From positions 124,001-188,000 of the forward strand of contig CACZCR010000003.1 in assembly GCA_902779705.1 (NCBI GenBank): a DNA stretch of 64,000 bases, in the 5' to 3' direction. The notes under the pieces are model-generated. The model saw only the letters and a list, made by a program, of their open reading frames with translations. It did not search any database and was not told the DNA's origin. The stretch comes from an uncultured Bacteroidales bacterium (lineage in GTDB: Bacteria; Bacteroidota; Bacteroidia; Bacteroidales; Paludibacteraceae). Below are positions 33,676-44,400 of the stretch, in pieces; the stretch's first letter is position 1, and each line of letters begins with the position of its first letter. A program made the position numbers and the translations under genes.

Positions 33676-35967
33676 TTAAATTTTCTGTAACTTGGCAAAT
33701 TGAATTAACATTGCTTTTTTGCCAAATCGGTCGAAAAGGATGTCGATGCGTTGGGTGCCGTTCTCCTCGTAGACACGTTGGACGGTGCCTTCGCCGAAGG
33801 TGCCGTGCCGGACTCGCTCGCCTGTTTGGTAGAGGCTATCAGCCGGTGTGTCGGTGTGTGTTGTTGTACGGATATCGGACAGTTGGGTGAGCGGTTTGAA
33901 GGGCATGGATGCCAGCGGCTTGGACGGCATGGTCGGCAGTGGGCGGGATGGTCCGTTCTGCCAGGTGTTGTTGCCCCAACGCGGCGTGGTGGGCTGAGTA
34001 GTGTCGGCTGCTTGCCGGACGGCGATAAACTGCCGGTCTATGTCACGCAGGAAGCGGGACGGCGAGGAGAACTGTACGGAGCCGTTACGGAAGCGTTGGC
34101 GAGCATAGCTCATGTGGCAGTGCTCCATAGCGCGTGTGATGGCTACGTAGAGGAGTCGTCGTTCTTCTTCTATCTCGTTGGGCTTGACGCACATCTGGCT
34201 AGGGAAGAGGTTTTCCTCCAGTCCCACTATATAGACCACTTCGAACTCCAGTCCTTTGGCGGCGTGGACGGTCATTAGTGTGACGCGTGGAGTGTCGTCG
34301 GTGAGGTTCTGGTCTTGGTCGGTCAGCAGGGACACTTCGGCCAGGAAGTCGTGGATGGGTGTGAAGTCGATACCTTCTTCGGTTCGTCGGTCGATGAGCT
34401 CGTGTATGCCGGTCAACAGTTCTTGGAGGTTCTCGGCGCGGTCTACTCCTTCGGGCGTACGGTCGAGCATAGCGGCGGTACGGATACCGGTGAGCTGCAT
34501 CACGCGCTCGGCAAAGTCGTAGGCATTGAGTGTGTCGGCCGCTTCGCGTAGTTGGTCGATGAGTGAAGCAAAGGCGATGAGTTTGTTGGCTGTTGCTTTG
34601 CTGACATCCAATCCTGCTTGTTCGGGTTGCTGTGCAACATCGAGCATGCTCATGTTCTGCATCACGGCGCACTCGGAGAGTTTGCGCAGGGTGGTGTCGC
34701 CGATGCCTCGTGCGGGGTAGTTGATGACACGGATGAGAGCCTCGTTGTCTTTGGGATTGACGGCCAGCCGGAAGTAGGCGATGGCATCTTTGATCTCCTT
34801 GCGTTGGTAGAAGGACATACCTCCGTAGATACGGTAGGCGATGCCGAGTTTGCGGAACTCGTTCTCAAAGGTGCGTGACTGGGCGTTGGTACGATAGAGC
34901 ACAGCTATGTCGTTGTAGGACACGCCTTTGATGGCGCGGTATTGTTGGATGCTCCGTGCCACGCCTTCGCCTTCGTTGCGGTCGGTCATATAGCCCACGA
35001 GGTCGATACGGTCGCCTGTCTGTTTGCGCGAGTAGACCTCTTTGTATATCTGGTTCTCGTTGTGGTGGATGAGGCTGTTAGCCGCATTGACGATGGTCTG
35101 GGTAGAACGGTAGTTCTGCTCGAGTTTGAACAGTCGGGCGTTGGGGTAGCCTTCCTGGAAATGGAGTATGTTGCGTATATCGGCTCCGCGGAAGGAGTAT
35201 ATCGACTGTGCGTCATCGCCTACGACGCAGATACGGTTCTCGGGTTCGGCCAGCTGTTTGACGATGCGGTACTGGACATAGTTGGTGTCTTGGTACTCAT
35301 CGACGAGCACGTATTGGAACATCTGCTGGTAGTAGGCTCTGGCGGCGGGGTCTTGGTCGAGCAAGCGGCACATATAGAGCAGCAGGTCATCAAAATCCAT
35401 CGCATTGGCGGCTTTGAGACGTGTCTGGTACTCGTGATAGACCTTACTCATCTCGTAGAGTCGGTCTTGTCGATCCTGTTTGGCGATGGCTTGGTTGCGG
35501 GCATAGTCGTCGGGCAGGAGCAGGGCATTTTTGGCGGCGGAAATACGTGCGGCGACCATGTTGGGTTTGTAGATCTTCTCGTCCAGGGAGTGGAGTTTGA
35601 GTATCTGTCGGATGAGTGATTTCTGGTCCTGTGTGTCGTAGATAGTGAAGTCTCGCGTGAAGCCGAGTTGGGTAGCTTCTTGGCGCAGTATCTTGCTGCA
35701 TATCGAGTGGAAGGTCCCCATCCACAGGTATCGCACATCGGCTGCATCGGCCATACGGGCTATACGGTCGCGCATCTCGCGTGCGGCTTTGTTGGTGAAG
35801 GTGAGTGCCAGTATACGGTTGGCGGGCACACCTTGCGAGAGCAGGTAGGCTATCTTGTAGGTCAGCACGCGTGTCTTGCCTGATCCGGCGCCGGCGATGA
35901 CCAGTTGTGGTCCGTCGTTGTACTCTACGGCTGCGCGTTGTGAGGTGTTGAGTTGGTCGAGATTCAT
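33676..35967 (-). CDS. uvrD: UvrD/PcrA-type superfamily 1 DNA helicase
   Basis: ATP-dependent 3'-5' DNA helicase for repair and replication restart. 763 residues. Q motif LNTSQRAAV, Walker A GAGSGKT at 26-32, motif II DEYQDTN, GDDAQSIYSFRGA, motif V TVHAAKGLEFEVVYI and motif VI RRLLYVAITRA. The C-terminal tail (GERVRHGTFGEGTVQRV) is the Tudor-like region that in PcrA contacts RNA polymerase. It overlaps the DUF4476 gene by four bases and shares its promoter. Confidence 0.95.
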   Translation of the reverse strand: MNLDQLNTSQRAAVEYNDGPQLVIAGAGSGKTRVLTYKIAYLLSQGVPANRILALTFTNKAAREMRDRIARMADAADVRYLWMGTFHSICSKILRQEATQLGFTRDFTIYDTQDQKSLIRQILKLHSLDEKIYKPNMVAARISAAKNALLLPDDYARNQAIAKQDRQDRLYEMSKVYHEYQTRLKAANAMDFDDLLLYMCRLLDQDPAARAYYQQMFQYVLVDEYQDTNYVQYRIVKQLAEPENRICVVGDDAQSIYSFRGADIRNILHFQEGYPNARLFKLEQNYRSTQTIVNAANSLIHHNENQIYKEVYSRKQTGDRIDLVGYMTDRNEGEGVARSIQQYRAIKGVSYNDIAVLYRTNAQSRTFENEFRKLGIAYRIYGGMSFYQRKEIKDAIAYFRLAVNPKDNEALIRVINYPARGIGDTTLRKLSECAVMQNMSMLDVAQQPEQAGLDVSKATANKLIAFASLIDQLREAADTLNAYDFAERVMQLTGIRTAAMLDRTPEGVDRAENLQELLTGIHELIDRRTEEGIDFTPIHDFLAEVSLLTDQDQNLTDDTPRVTLMTVHAAKGLEFEVVYIVGLEENLFPSQMCVKPNEIEEERRLLYVAITRAMEHCHMSYARQRFRNGSVQFSSPSRFLRDIDRQFIAVRQAADTTQPTTPRWGNNTWQNGPSRPLPTMPSKPLASMPFKPLTQLSDIRTTTHTDTPADSLYQTGERVRHGTFGEGTVQRVYEENGTQRIDILFDRFGKKAMLIQFAKLQKI

Positions 35968-36380
35968 CTCCTTCTAAAGCCCGGCTGGACTGTTTCCATG
36001 AGCTTGTCAAAATTGGAGTCGAACGTAAAGGTTCGTCTCAGGTAGTAGTAGTTCTCGGGGTCTACGCAGTAGGGGTAGGCTATCTGGAGGAACTTGAGTC
36101 GGTTGTCGTCGAAGGAGAATTTCTCTGCCATCCGTGCCAGATCGTCCACGCAGAACTCGCCCAGCACGACGCACAGTTCGGCCACTTCGAGTCGTTTGTC
36201 GTCGAAGGACTGGTTGTCCAATACGCGCATCACCATATGCATTTGTTCTGCGGAAGCGCAGTAGTACTCGGTACGTCCTCCGCGGTTGTGTCCGTGTCCG
36301 CGTCCGTCGTGACGGTGTTGTGCCGTCGCTGTACCTGCTATCATAGCCACAGCTACGAATAATGTAAAAAATCGTTTCAT
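35964..36380 (-). CDS. Secreted DUF4476-domain protein
   Basis: Function unknown. The signal peptide MKRFFTLFVAVAMIAGTATA is followed by a His/Gly/Arg-rich stretch (residues 21-37) and then the DUF4476 pattern in two repeats: SFDDKRLEVAELCV and FSFDDNRLKFLQIAYPYCVDPENYYYL, ending with FTFDSNFDKLMETV. 138 residues. This domain is common in Bacteroidota periplasmic proteins. Its co-transcription with a helicase is probably incidental. Confidence 0.85.
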   Translation of the reverse strand: MKRFFTLFVAVAMIAGTATAQHRHDGRGHGHNRGGRTEYYCASAEQMHMVMRVLDNQSFDDKRLEVAELCVVLGEFCVDDLARMAEKFSFDDNRLKFLQIAYPYCVDPENYYYLRRTFTFDSNFDKLMETVQPGFRRR

Positions 36381-36415
36381 ATATCTGTACTTTTAGTGTT
36401 ATATTCAATCCGCTG

Positions 36416-36447
36416 CAAAGTTACTGCTTTTTTTGCATTTATGCAAA
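36416..36447 (-). promoter_or_regulatory. Promoter of the DUF4476-uvrD operon
   Basis: On the minus strand TTTG (36447-36444), a 20-base spacer and TAACTTTG (36423-36416), 36 bases before the ATG at 36380. Confidence 0.75.
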
Positions 36448-36529
36448 TTATTGTGTGTTTTTTTAGCATTTTGGGCAAAATTGCTATCAAAACCGAGAGT
36501 TGATAAGCGTGAGGCGGATACGTTGATGA

Positions 36530-36579
36530 TCCGATAAGAGTCCGATGTGACTCCGATAAAAGTCCGATAAAAGTCCGAT
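36530..36579 (+). repeat. 11-base tandem array (4.5 copies)
   Basis: TCCGATAAAAG-type units at 36530, 36541, 36552, 36563 and a partial at 36574; the second is TCCGATGTGAC. Same period as the array at 4598-4652 but a different sequence. It lies just downstream of a minus-strand promoter-like pair with no clear gene. Confidence 0.85.
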
Positions 36580-36603
36580 CACACTTGATTTTCAAATCTG
36601 GTG

Positions 36604-36636
36604 CAAAGATACGATGAACATTCCACTTTTTCCAAA
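36604..36636 (-). promoter_or_regulatory. Orphan promoter-like element in the intergenic region
   Basis: On the minus strand TTTG (36636-36633), a 21-base spacer and TATCTTTG (36611-36604). Transcription would run left through the TCCGAT array into the DUF4476 promoter. No convincing coding frame starts in between, so it may drive a short RNA or an alternative leader. Confidence 0.45.
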
Positions 36637-36766
36637 TTTTTTGGCAAAAAAAAATGCAAAAAAATGCATTTTCTTTGTAAAGTGCAGATTTTTAGAGACT
36701 TGTGTGATTTGACTCCAAATTCACAAATTCACAAATTCACATAAAAATTTGTGTTCAGTTTTTGGC

Positions 36767-36809
36767 CATAATATAAATATAATAATATATATTATTATAT
36801 TATATTATG
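36767..36809. repeat. 43-base AT palindrome
   Basis: Apart from the terminal C and G the stretch is only A and T, and it is nearly self-complementary about 36788 (one extra A in the left arm). On its left, 36715-36745 repeats AAATTCACA words; on its right is the GTGTGAAA inverted repeat. I see no gene in 36448-36951. Confidence 0.8.
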
Positions 36810-36832
36810 AGCTTTTTATTCATCAAAACAAG

Positions 36833-36917
36833 TTGTGTGAAAGTGTGAAAGTGTGAAAGTGTGAATGTGTTTTGTGCCCTAAATTCACACACTTCACACT
36901 TTCACATAAAATTGTGT
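36833..36917. repeat. GTGTGAAA direct repeats with inverted partner
   Basis: Three to four GTGTGAAA copies with a period of 8 (36835-36864) are followed after about 20 bases by CACACTTCACACTTTCACA (36887-36905), which can pair with them to form a long imperfect hairpin. It lies downstream of the CCA-adding enzyme stop (minus strand), where it could end transcription. Confidence 0.7.
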
Positions 36918-36951
36918 GTTGATTGCAACTATAAAAAGTAAGATTTGGTGT

Positions 36952-38364
36952 TTAGTCGATCAGGCCTTTTTGGCGGGCGAGTGTGAGGAGGTAGGCGTGT
37001 GCGGCATCGTGTTCGTTGGGGATGATGCCGTCGAGGATAGCGTCCTTGATAGCGGACTTCAACTCGCCTACCATAGAACAGGGCTCGAGGTGGAGCACAG
37101 ACATGATCTCCAGGCCATCGACAGGTGGTTGGAAATTGCGGATACGGTCGCGCTCCTCAAGCTCAACCATCTTGCGCCGAACAAGCTGATAGTTCCGATG
37201 GAATCGGGCTTTTTTCTCTTCGTTGCGGCTGGTGATATCGGCATCACAGAGCAGCATCAGGTCCTCGATATCGTCGCCGGCTTCGAACAAGAGTCGGCGC
37301 ACGGCCGAGTCGGTGACGGTGTCCTCGATGAGGTTGATAGGCCGCATATGGAGATCGACCATCTTGCGGACATAGTCCATCTTGTCGTTGAGCGGCAGTT
37401 TCATCTTGGCGAAGATCTTAGGCACCATCTTGGCACCGATATAGTTATGGTTGCGGAAGGTCCATCCGGCCTGCGGATCCCACGCTTTGCTCTTGGGTTT
37501 GCCGATGTCATGGAGAAGGGCGCTCCAGCGCAACCATAGGTTGTCGGTGGTCTCGGCTACGTTGTCAAGGACTTTGAGGGTGTGGAGGAAGACGTCTTTG
37601 TGTCCACGGCCGGAGATAGTCTCGACGCCTTTGAGGGCGCTGAGTTCGGGGAAGATGAGTGGTAGCAGTCCGGTCTTGTCGAGCAGGAGCCATCCCTCGG
37701 ACGGGCGTCGGGAGAGCATGATCTTGTGCAGCTCGTCGTTGATACGCTCGCGCGTGATAATATGGATACGTTCGCGGTTGCGTACGATAGCATCGAAAGT
37801 GACAGAGTCGAGATGGAAGCCGAGCTGGGTAGCGAACCGGATAGCGCGCATCATACGCAGCGGGTCGTCGGAGAAAGTGATGTCGGGATCGAGCGGCGTA
37901 CGGATAAGACAGTCGTTGAGATCACGGATGCCGCCGAAAGGATCGAGCAGCTCGCCGTAGCGGTCGTGGTTGAGGCAGATAGCCAGGGCGTTGATAGTGA
38001 AATCGCGTCGGTTCTGGTCCTCCTGGAGTGTGCCGTCTTCGACGATAGGGTTGCGGCTGTCGCGGGTGTAACTCTCGCGTCGTGCCCCGACGAACTCGAG
38101 TTCGGTATCGCCTTTCTTGACTTGGGCTGTGCCGTAGGTCTTGAAGACGGACAGGTGTGCGCCTCTTCCGAGCCGTTTGGTGACCGCTTCGGCCAGGGTG
38201 ATGCCTGAGCCGACGACGACGATGTCGATATCGGTAGAGGGTCGATGGAGAAAGAGGTCTCTCACCCACCCGCCGATGACATAGCACTCGAGCTGGAGTC
38301 GGTCGGCCTCTTCACCCACCAGATGAAGGACCGGAAGGTCTATTTTGGCATCAATAATGGTCAT
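36952..38364 (-). CDS. cca: CCA-adding tRNA nucleotidyltransferase with HD domain
   Basis: Adds or repairs the 3' CCA of tRNAs; needed here because the tRNA-Pro gene does not encode CCA. The ATG at 38364 gives 470 residues. Class II nucleotidyltransferase head: GGWVRDLFLHRPSTDIDIVV with catalytic Asp residues, RRDFTINALA and DPLRMMRAIRFA. The HD domain has LLHDIGKPKS and DLHMRPINLI. A poly(A) polymerase function cannot be excluded from sequence alone. Confidence 0.92.
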   Translation of the reverse strand: MTIIDAKIDLPVLHLVGEEADRLQLECYVIGGWVRDLFLHRPSTDIDIVVVGSGITLAEAVTKRLGRGAHLSVFKTYGTAQVKKGDTELEFVGARRESYTRDSRNPIVEDGTLQEDQNRRDFTINALAICLNHDRYGELLDPFGGIRDLNDCLIRTPLDPDITFSDDPLRMMRAIRFATQLGFHLDSVTFDAIVRNRERIHIITRERINDELHKIMLSRRPSEGWLLLDKTGLLPLIFPELSALKGVETISGRGHKDVFLHTLKVLDNVAETTDNLWLRWSALLHDIGKPKSKAWDPQAGWTFRNHNYIGAKMVPKIFAKMKLPLNDKMDYVRKMVDLHMRPINLIEDTVTDSAVRRLLFEAGDDIEDLMLLCDADITSRNEEKKARFHRNYQLVRRKMVELEERDRIRNFQPPVDGLEIMSVLHLEPCSMVGELKSAIKDAILDGIIPNEHDAAHAYLLTLARQKGLID

Positions 38365-38383
38365 TATCGTCAAAAAACGGCTG

Positions 38384-38414
38384 CAAAGGTACGAAAAAAT
38401 TTGCATATATCAAA
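38384..38414 (-). promoter_or_regulatory. Promoter of cca
   Basis: On the minus strand TTTG (38414-38411), a 19-base spacer and TACCTTTG (38391-38384). It overlaps the opposing promoter at 38400-38431, so the two may exclude each other. Confidence 0.7.
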
Positions 38415-38431
38415 AAAAAGCAGTAATTTTG
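38400..38431 (+). promoter_or_regulatory. Promoter of the giant secreted protein operon
   Basis: TTTG 38400-38403, a 20-base spacer, TAATTTTG 38424-38431. The leader to the ATG at 38453 is about 15 bases. Confidence 0.75.
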
Positions 38432-38452
38432 CGCAATTTTTTGCGTATAACT

Positions 38453-41400
38453 ATGAAAAAATTATTTTTATTCATACTCGTTTTGTGTACTTCTCTCCAG
38501 GCCTTAGCAGTCGGTTGGACACCGACGGATGCCGGTTTGGTAGTAAACCTTGGTCAAGGCGATCGGTTCCTGTTGTCCGTATGGGTTGATATCAATAACA
38601 ACAAAGCGGAAGATCCCGGTGAGGAGTTCTTTGTTAGTAACTATACCCGCTACACGGGCGGTTATTACAATTATGGGTCGGGAACGTATATGAAACTGCT
38701 CCCTGCTGACACAATAACCGAGATGAACGAATGGCAGGTGGGTTATCCTTTGGATCGCGGTAACAAAGCGCTGGGCGCTAAAGAAGGTACCGTTTATACG
38801 ATTTGGAACGACGGTAAGACGCTTAAAACGAGTGATTCGTTTAAGTTCCTGGGTGACCTGACGAGTAATTACGCCGATGCAAAAGCCTGTGATGTCGTGT
38901 TCGTCATTCCTACCGATCGCGGTGTGCCGGACGTAAAGCGCGATCCTAAAGACAAAGTCCAAACTTCCCCTGAGTCTTTTGACCCGAATGGTACGTTGGG
39001 CCGGGGCACGGCTCCTTTTAACAGTAGGATGGGAACGGGTTTCCGGGGCATGACCTACCGCGAGGTCTATATGTTCGACATTCCGAAAGCTAACAGTCCG
39101 CAATCCTATGCCAATGCGGCATTGGTAACCTTCAACACGACGCTATCGACGTGGAAATTAGGTTCTGGTGCAGGCGAAATAGTCAAAGGTAAAGCAGCTT
39201 ATGCCTATGCGGATAGTAAGCACGATGCGACCCCTCGAACGCTCTTCCGTCTCTATCTCTTGGATGACCCTATTAACAGTTGCAGCAGTTATTTCTTTGC
39301 AACCGACGAGCAGGATTATATAAACTATCGTAAGAATGAAGGCAACCCGATAGATAAGTCCGATAGTACCGCGTTTAGAAAGATCTATACGATGGATCGT
39401 ATGTTCTGCATGAATTCGGCGGACGAAGAGCATTGTGTCCAAACGGATTATATGTATGTGCCCGTGCTGGACAGTACCTACTACTATGTAGGTCACAATA
39501 ACGACTATAAAGACAAAGACAAAGGAGAGACGATGGGTACGAATGGGGCGCACTCCATGTTCTCCCAGATCCGCGGACTGACGATATTAGGTCTTGCAGA
39601 CTCCCTCAAGGCGCCTGCCGGTGCATTCGGACGGATGGTAGCGGATACAACCTCGGCGTTAGATAACCTCAACGTGAAGTTCAAGCCCGCAGGTTATTTT
39701 CTGAAAGTAAGCACCGGCACAAACGTACAGCTGCGCCCGAACGCGGACAGTACTATATGGACCTGCGAGGAGATGTGGCATATTGACTCTACGTATTTGA
39801 AGATGCAGATCAAAGCAACGATGTTCTCCGGTCCGGAGTATAGTCCGACCGATGAGGGAATAGACATCCCGGGATGGAGTGTGTTTGTAACCGGAAATAC
39901 CGTGCCTTTGGCGGATCATACCCAACACGTGACGGGCGGTATGGACGGTTGGGCACATATCCATGCCGATAGCTCGCAAGCTAACGGCTATATGGAGTTT
40001 ACCTTGGCGAATCCGAGATATCATATCCACTACGATTATAACGGTTTGTTGGGAATACAAGTTCCTGACCAATATCCGGCGGAGGGTCAGACGACCGTGA
40101 CGGTAGAGAAATCGCGACTGGTAAACGGATTTAATTTTACGAAATGGACTACCAATCCAGACGGCAGCGGAACGAGCTATAATCCGGGCGATGTGGTTGA
40201 CTTAAGCACCATCCTAACCGGTCCTAAAGACTCCACCCTGACGCTTTATGCCCAAGGCTCCTATAACGGTACGTATCATGTCGTTTTCTCGTTTGAGCAT
40301 TCGAACGGAAAACGCTATTTCCTGACCCAACCGATAGGCACAACCAACCGTTATGCCCGTGCTCGTCCGGTAGGCGACTGGACCGACACCTATCAGGGTA
40401 TGTCGGACCCCTATAATACCGAGCCGAACTACATCAGCACGTATAAGTTGATCGGTCACCCCACCTGTGAGTTGTGTGATCATAATGAAACATCTTACGA
40501 ATACGTCCTGGACCCGCGCCGTGAATGGCGGTATGGAGCCAAAGACTCGTTACTGTTCTATAGCAATTTTGCGCCGGCGAATGATGAGTTTTTAGGTTTG
40601 TCTTACGACGATCGCAAAACTCCGTTTAAGGAGCCGGTGACGATCGTTGCTAACAACTCCTGGGCGGGTGCTTTCACCTCCACCAGCAAAGCTACTGCAA
40701 CCGGTTGGCCTGACTACAGCGTGGCGGATGTGCAGAATACCAAACTAAAGTCTGAGTACTATTTTTCCGGCTTTATGGAAGGAGAAGGTGAAATTACCCG
40801 TCACGAGCGCCCCAATAAAGACTCTTCGTACGTGAAGTACAACGAGGAGCTCAACCAGTTCGACGGTGTGAGGACAGAAGGCGAAGCAACGACCTTCCAG
40901 ATCTCGCGTGTCCGCGTAGCAGATGAGCACTACGTTGTGCTGCCGGATACGACGAAGGCTTGGCGCGATACGATTGAGTTTGCTTATCATAACGGCGAGC
41001 AGTCGCGCGAACAGGTATGGACATCCATGATCGGTAAGCACCTGCTGGCGGTAACGAAGGTGGGCAACGACACGGTCTATTTCCACCCGGACCCCGATAT
41101 CATCAAAGACCCGAACAACCTGTATCTGGATAAGAACTACCGCGTATCACAGGTTTTTGAGTTCATCCCGGATAGCCGCGTAAGCACTGCTGTGTCGGAA
41201 GAAGACCGTGCGACGCATGAAACAACCTCCTACCACTGGCACAACGACATCGTCAGCGGTCTTAACAGTCCGATCGATGTGAAGGATGCCGAAGGCAATT
41301 ACATCGACATCGTCGATACTTTCCGTATCACGATGAGTCATGGCGGTATCAGTAAGATCAAACAGTACTACGGTCGTTGGAAGAATGGCGCACGCGGTCT

Positions 41401-44400
41401 GAAAGTCAATGGAGACGGTTCGGTGCGTACCCGCGATGTGATCGTTCGCACGAAGACATACCACTACGGCAATACGATCACCCATCTGGTACTGAAACCC
41501 GAGTTCAAGTCCTATATCTTCAACCCGCTGGCGGGCAACAGTCAGCAGATTAACTTCACGTTAGCGCACGTGACCGCGCATCAATTGGTTGACGTGAACG
41601 GTAATCCGATAGGTGACGAAGAGGTTATTGACTCCGATGACATCACATCGAGTCTGTCTCTCGGTCCCGGCGCATGTAGTTTCAGTTCGGGTAGTCCCGG
41701 CTCCTATTTCAATATAACTAATGCGCAGACGTCTGGCCAGCACGTCACGCTCGCCACGAAAGCGGTGAACAAAGAGGTCGATAACCATGATACCCTGATT
41801 GTCTCCATGGATGTGACCTACGGTGGCAAAGTATATCACGTGACTGCACGTGTGCCGTTGGTACAGACCTCGCTGGAAGGCGATGAACTGATTTGGTCGG
41901 TAGAGAGCGGCAACAAGCGCTACTATATCATGGCGGGTACCGGCGGATTGATCTTCCGCCAATATGCACTAAAGGATGGGACGCTATACAAAGAGGGAAC
42001 ATCCAATACGGCACTCATCAAAGGTTCGAAAGACCCAGCCAACAGCGACAAGCAATATATCACCCCGTGGCGCTTCATCTACAACCCGGAGAATGCAAAT
42101 CAAGTGGCGCTGAAGACGGAGTATGAAGTAAACCGCTATTTCAAGATGCTTGGAGATGCAGTTGGTTCCCAGGGTGGCGTTCATGCAAGCGACTCTTCTC
42201 TGCTGACCTTCCATTACGTGGATGTTTTAACCAACGACAATGCCAACGAAGAGGAGCTGGTGAAGCTCCAGTATGGCGCTGATAAATGGTTGAAATTCAG
42301 GTTGACAGGCGGTAGCGGAGCCGAACTGGTACTGGTGGACAGCAAAGATTCTGCTTCCGTTTTCTCATGGAGCTATCTGAATCAAGAGTATAGCCTGCTC
42401 AACAACGGTGCTTATCCCGACCGCGATACAGTCATCTTCGGTTACAACACCGACATGTCGGTAGCTATCCGGGCGCCCTACAAGGCGTATAAGGAATACT
42501 CGATGTTGGTGGATAGCAGTGTGGTTTATTGCTGTCGCGAACAGGAGACCGACATGGCTAACCTGACGGCCGGTGGCGGGGAATGGAAAACCAATCAAAC
42601 CTTCAGCCTCATCTCTGATGCACGTGACTTCGACGGCGATCCGAATCCCGAGAGCGGTATCAGTCAAACGGCAAACATCGTTTCTACCTCGGGTGACAGC
42701 CCGAGGGATGTGATGATAGACGGCAAGTACGTCAACATCGTCGATACGCTGCAGGTTACCCTCTCGTTGCAACCCGGTGCGCCGGCTTATCGTTTCAAGG
42801 GCGATTGGAAAGACTTCCGGTCCGTACGCGATGCGGATCTGAAGATACCGCTGATACGTAAGACCTACCACGTAGCGAACTACGACTCGCTCGTATGTGT
42901 CGTTAATGACGATGCCTACAACCATACCTTCCCTAATACGATCACCGATCCGGTATCCTATACCTTCAAGCTCAGTACAATGAATCGTACCGGTCATCAC
43001 GTGCTGGACGTAGCGAACACAACGATGGAGGTGCTGGATAAGAAGGAAACGCTCGTAACGAAATCCGGCCGTATGGATTTGAGCAATACAGCCATGGCAG
43101 AGGTACTACTCTTGGACGAATTCGGTAATAAGCCGACTTGGTGTCGTATCTCCGGTAAGGGAGACTCCACCATCACGGTGCAATGTACGCAGAGCGGTAT
43201 CCGTACGCCGCGTATGGCGTATATACGTATCTTCTATATTATCGTCATTAGTGACAAGATGTATGTCGTCACCGAACAGTTGACCGTATCCCAACCCAGT
43301 TATTTCCAGTATGCCAACAACCAGCATCTGGTTCACTCACCCGGTGCTTCAGGCGATCCGCTGCGAGCCGACGGTATGCAGCAGGTACACGAGAACAAAC
43401 GCATCCTCTACTACTATCCCGACCAGGATGTGGAGTTGCCGATTCGCGACTACCACTTCTTCGGTTGGTGGCGCTGGTTCCGTGAGGGCGCAGGCGAGAT
43501 AGGCGACTCGGATATACCGGATGAGAGCTGGCGAAAAAAGCCGAGTAATACAGGTTCCGGAAAAAGCGGCTCCTATAACTTCCCGTTCCGTATCATCGGT
43601 GACTCGGTCAAAGTACCGAATACGGCAACGCCTGATCCAGATGACTCCGTAAAAGTATTGATGACCATGGGTCGCTACACCGTCTTCCATTACAAGGCGG
43701 CAGATTATAACGACAACAAGAAAAATCCTCCTGTCAAGGTCGCGCGTGTAGCACCGCCGATCACAACATACGGCGAGGAAGATAAGCCCACTGTGACCTA
43801 TGCGGCTGAGATCAGTAACTACTACGATAACCTGCCGATGTCCTTGAAGTACAAGAACCAGGTGGATACCGCGTTGATGGATACCATGCCCGCCATACCG
43901 GAGCCGACGCTGTCACTGCGTGAGATATTTGAGCTGCGCCCATGGACCGAGATGGCAGAGCGGTTGGATCACTACAAGACGCGTATTCCTGACGGAGATG
44001 GAGCACATACCACTAAGGTCTTCCCCTTAGCGAACGAGAAATACATGGAGGATCATGTGATGATGGCTCCGCTGGGCAACGAGTTGTTACTCTCCACCGA
44101 GCAACGTTACATCCTCGCGCACCTGCAAACAACGAAACAGTCGGAGTCGCTATTAGGCTACTATATGCGTGATGATCACTGGTCGGACGGCGGTTGGGAT
44201 GCTGCCCGCAAGGATACAATGATCTGGTGCGGCGGTTGGGATGCTACCTGCCAATGGTACACCTACAACCCCAAGACCCAGAAATACACCATATGTAATC
44301 ACGAGACAACCGTGAGCGACGACTTCCTGAAAGTACCGAAGAAGGAAAACATCACCAACGGGCAGGAGTTTGATACCGTATATTATTGTTTGCGCGCACG

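Noticed and set aside
36377..36595. Minus-strand 72-codon frame upstream of the DUF4476 gene
   Set aside because: It begins with TTG in the TCCGAT array and runs through the DUF4476 promoter; no family resemblance.
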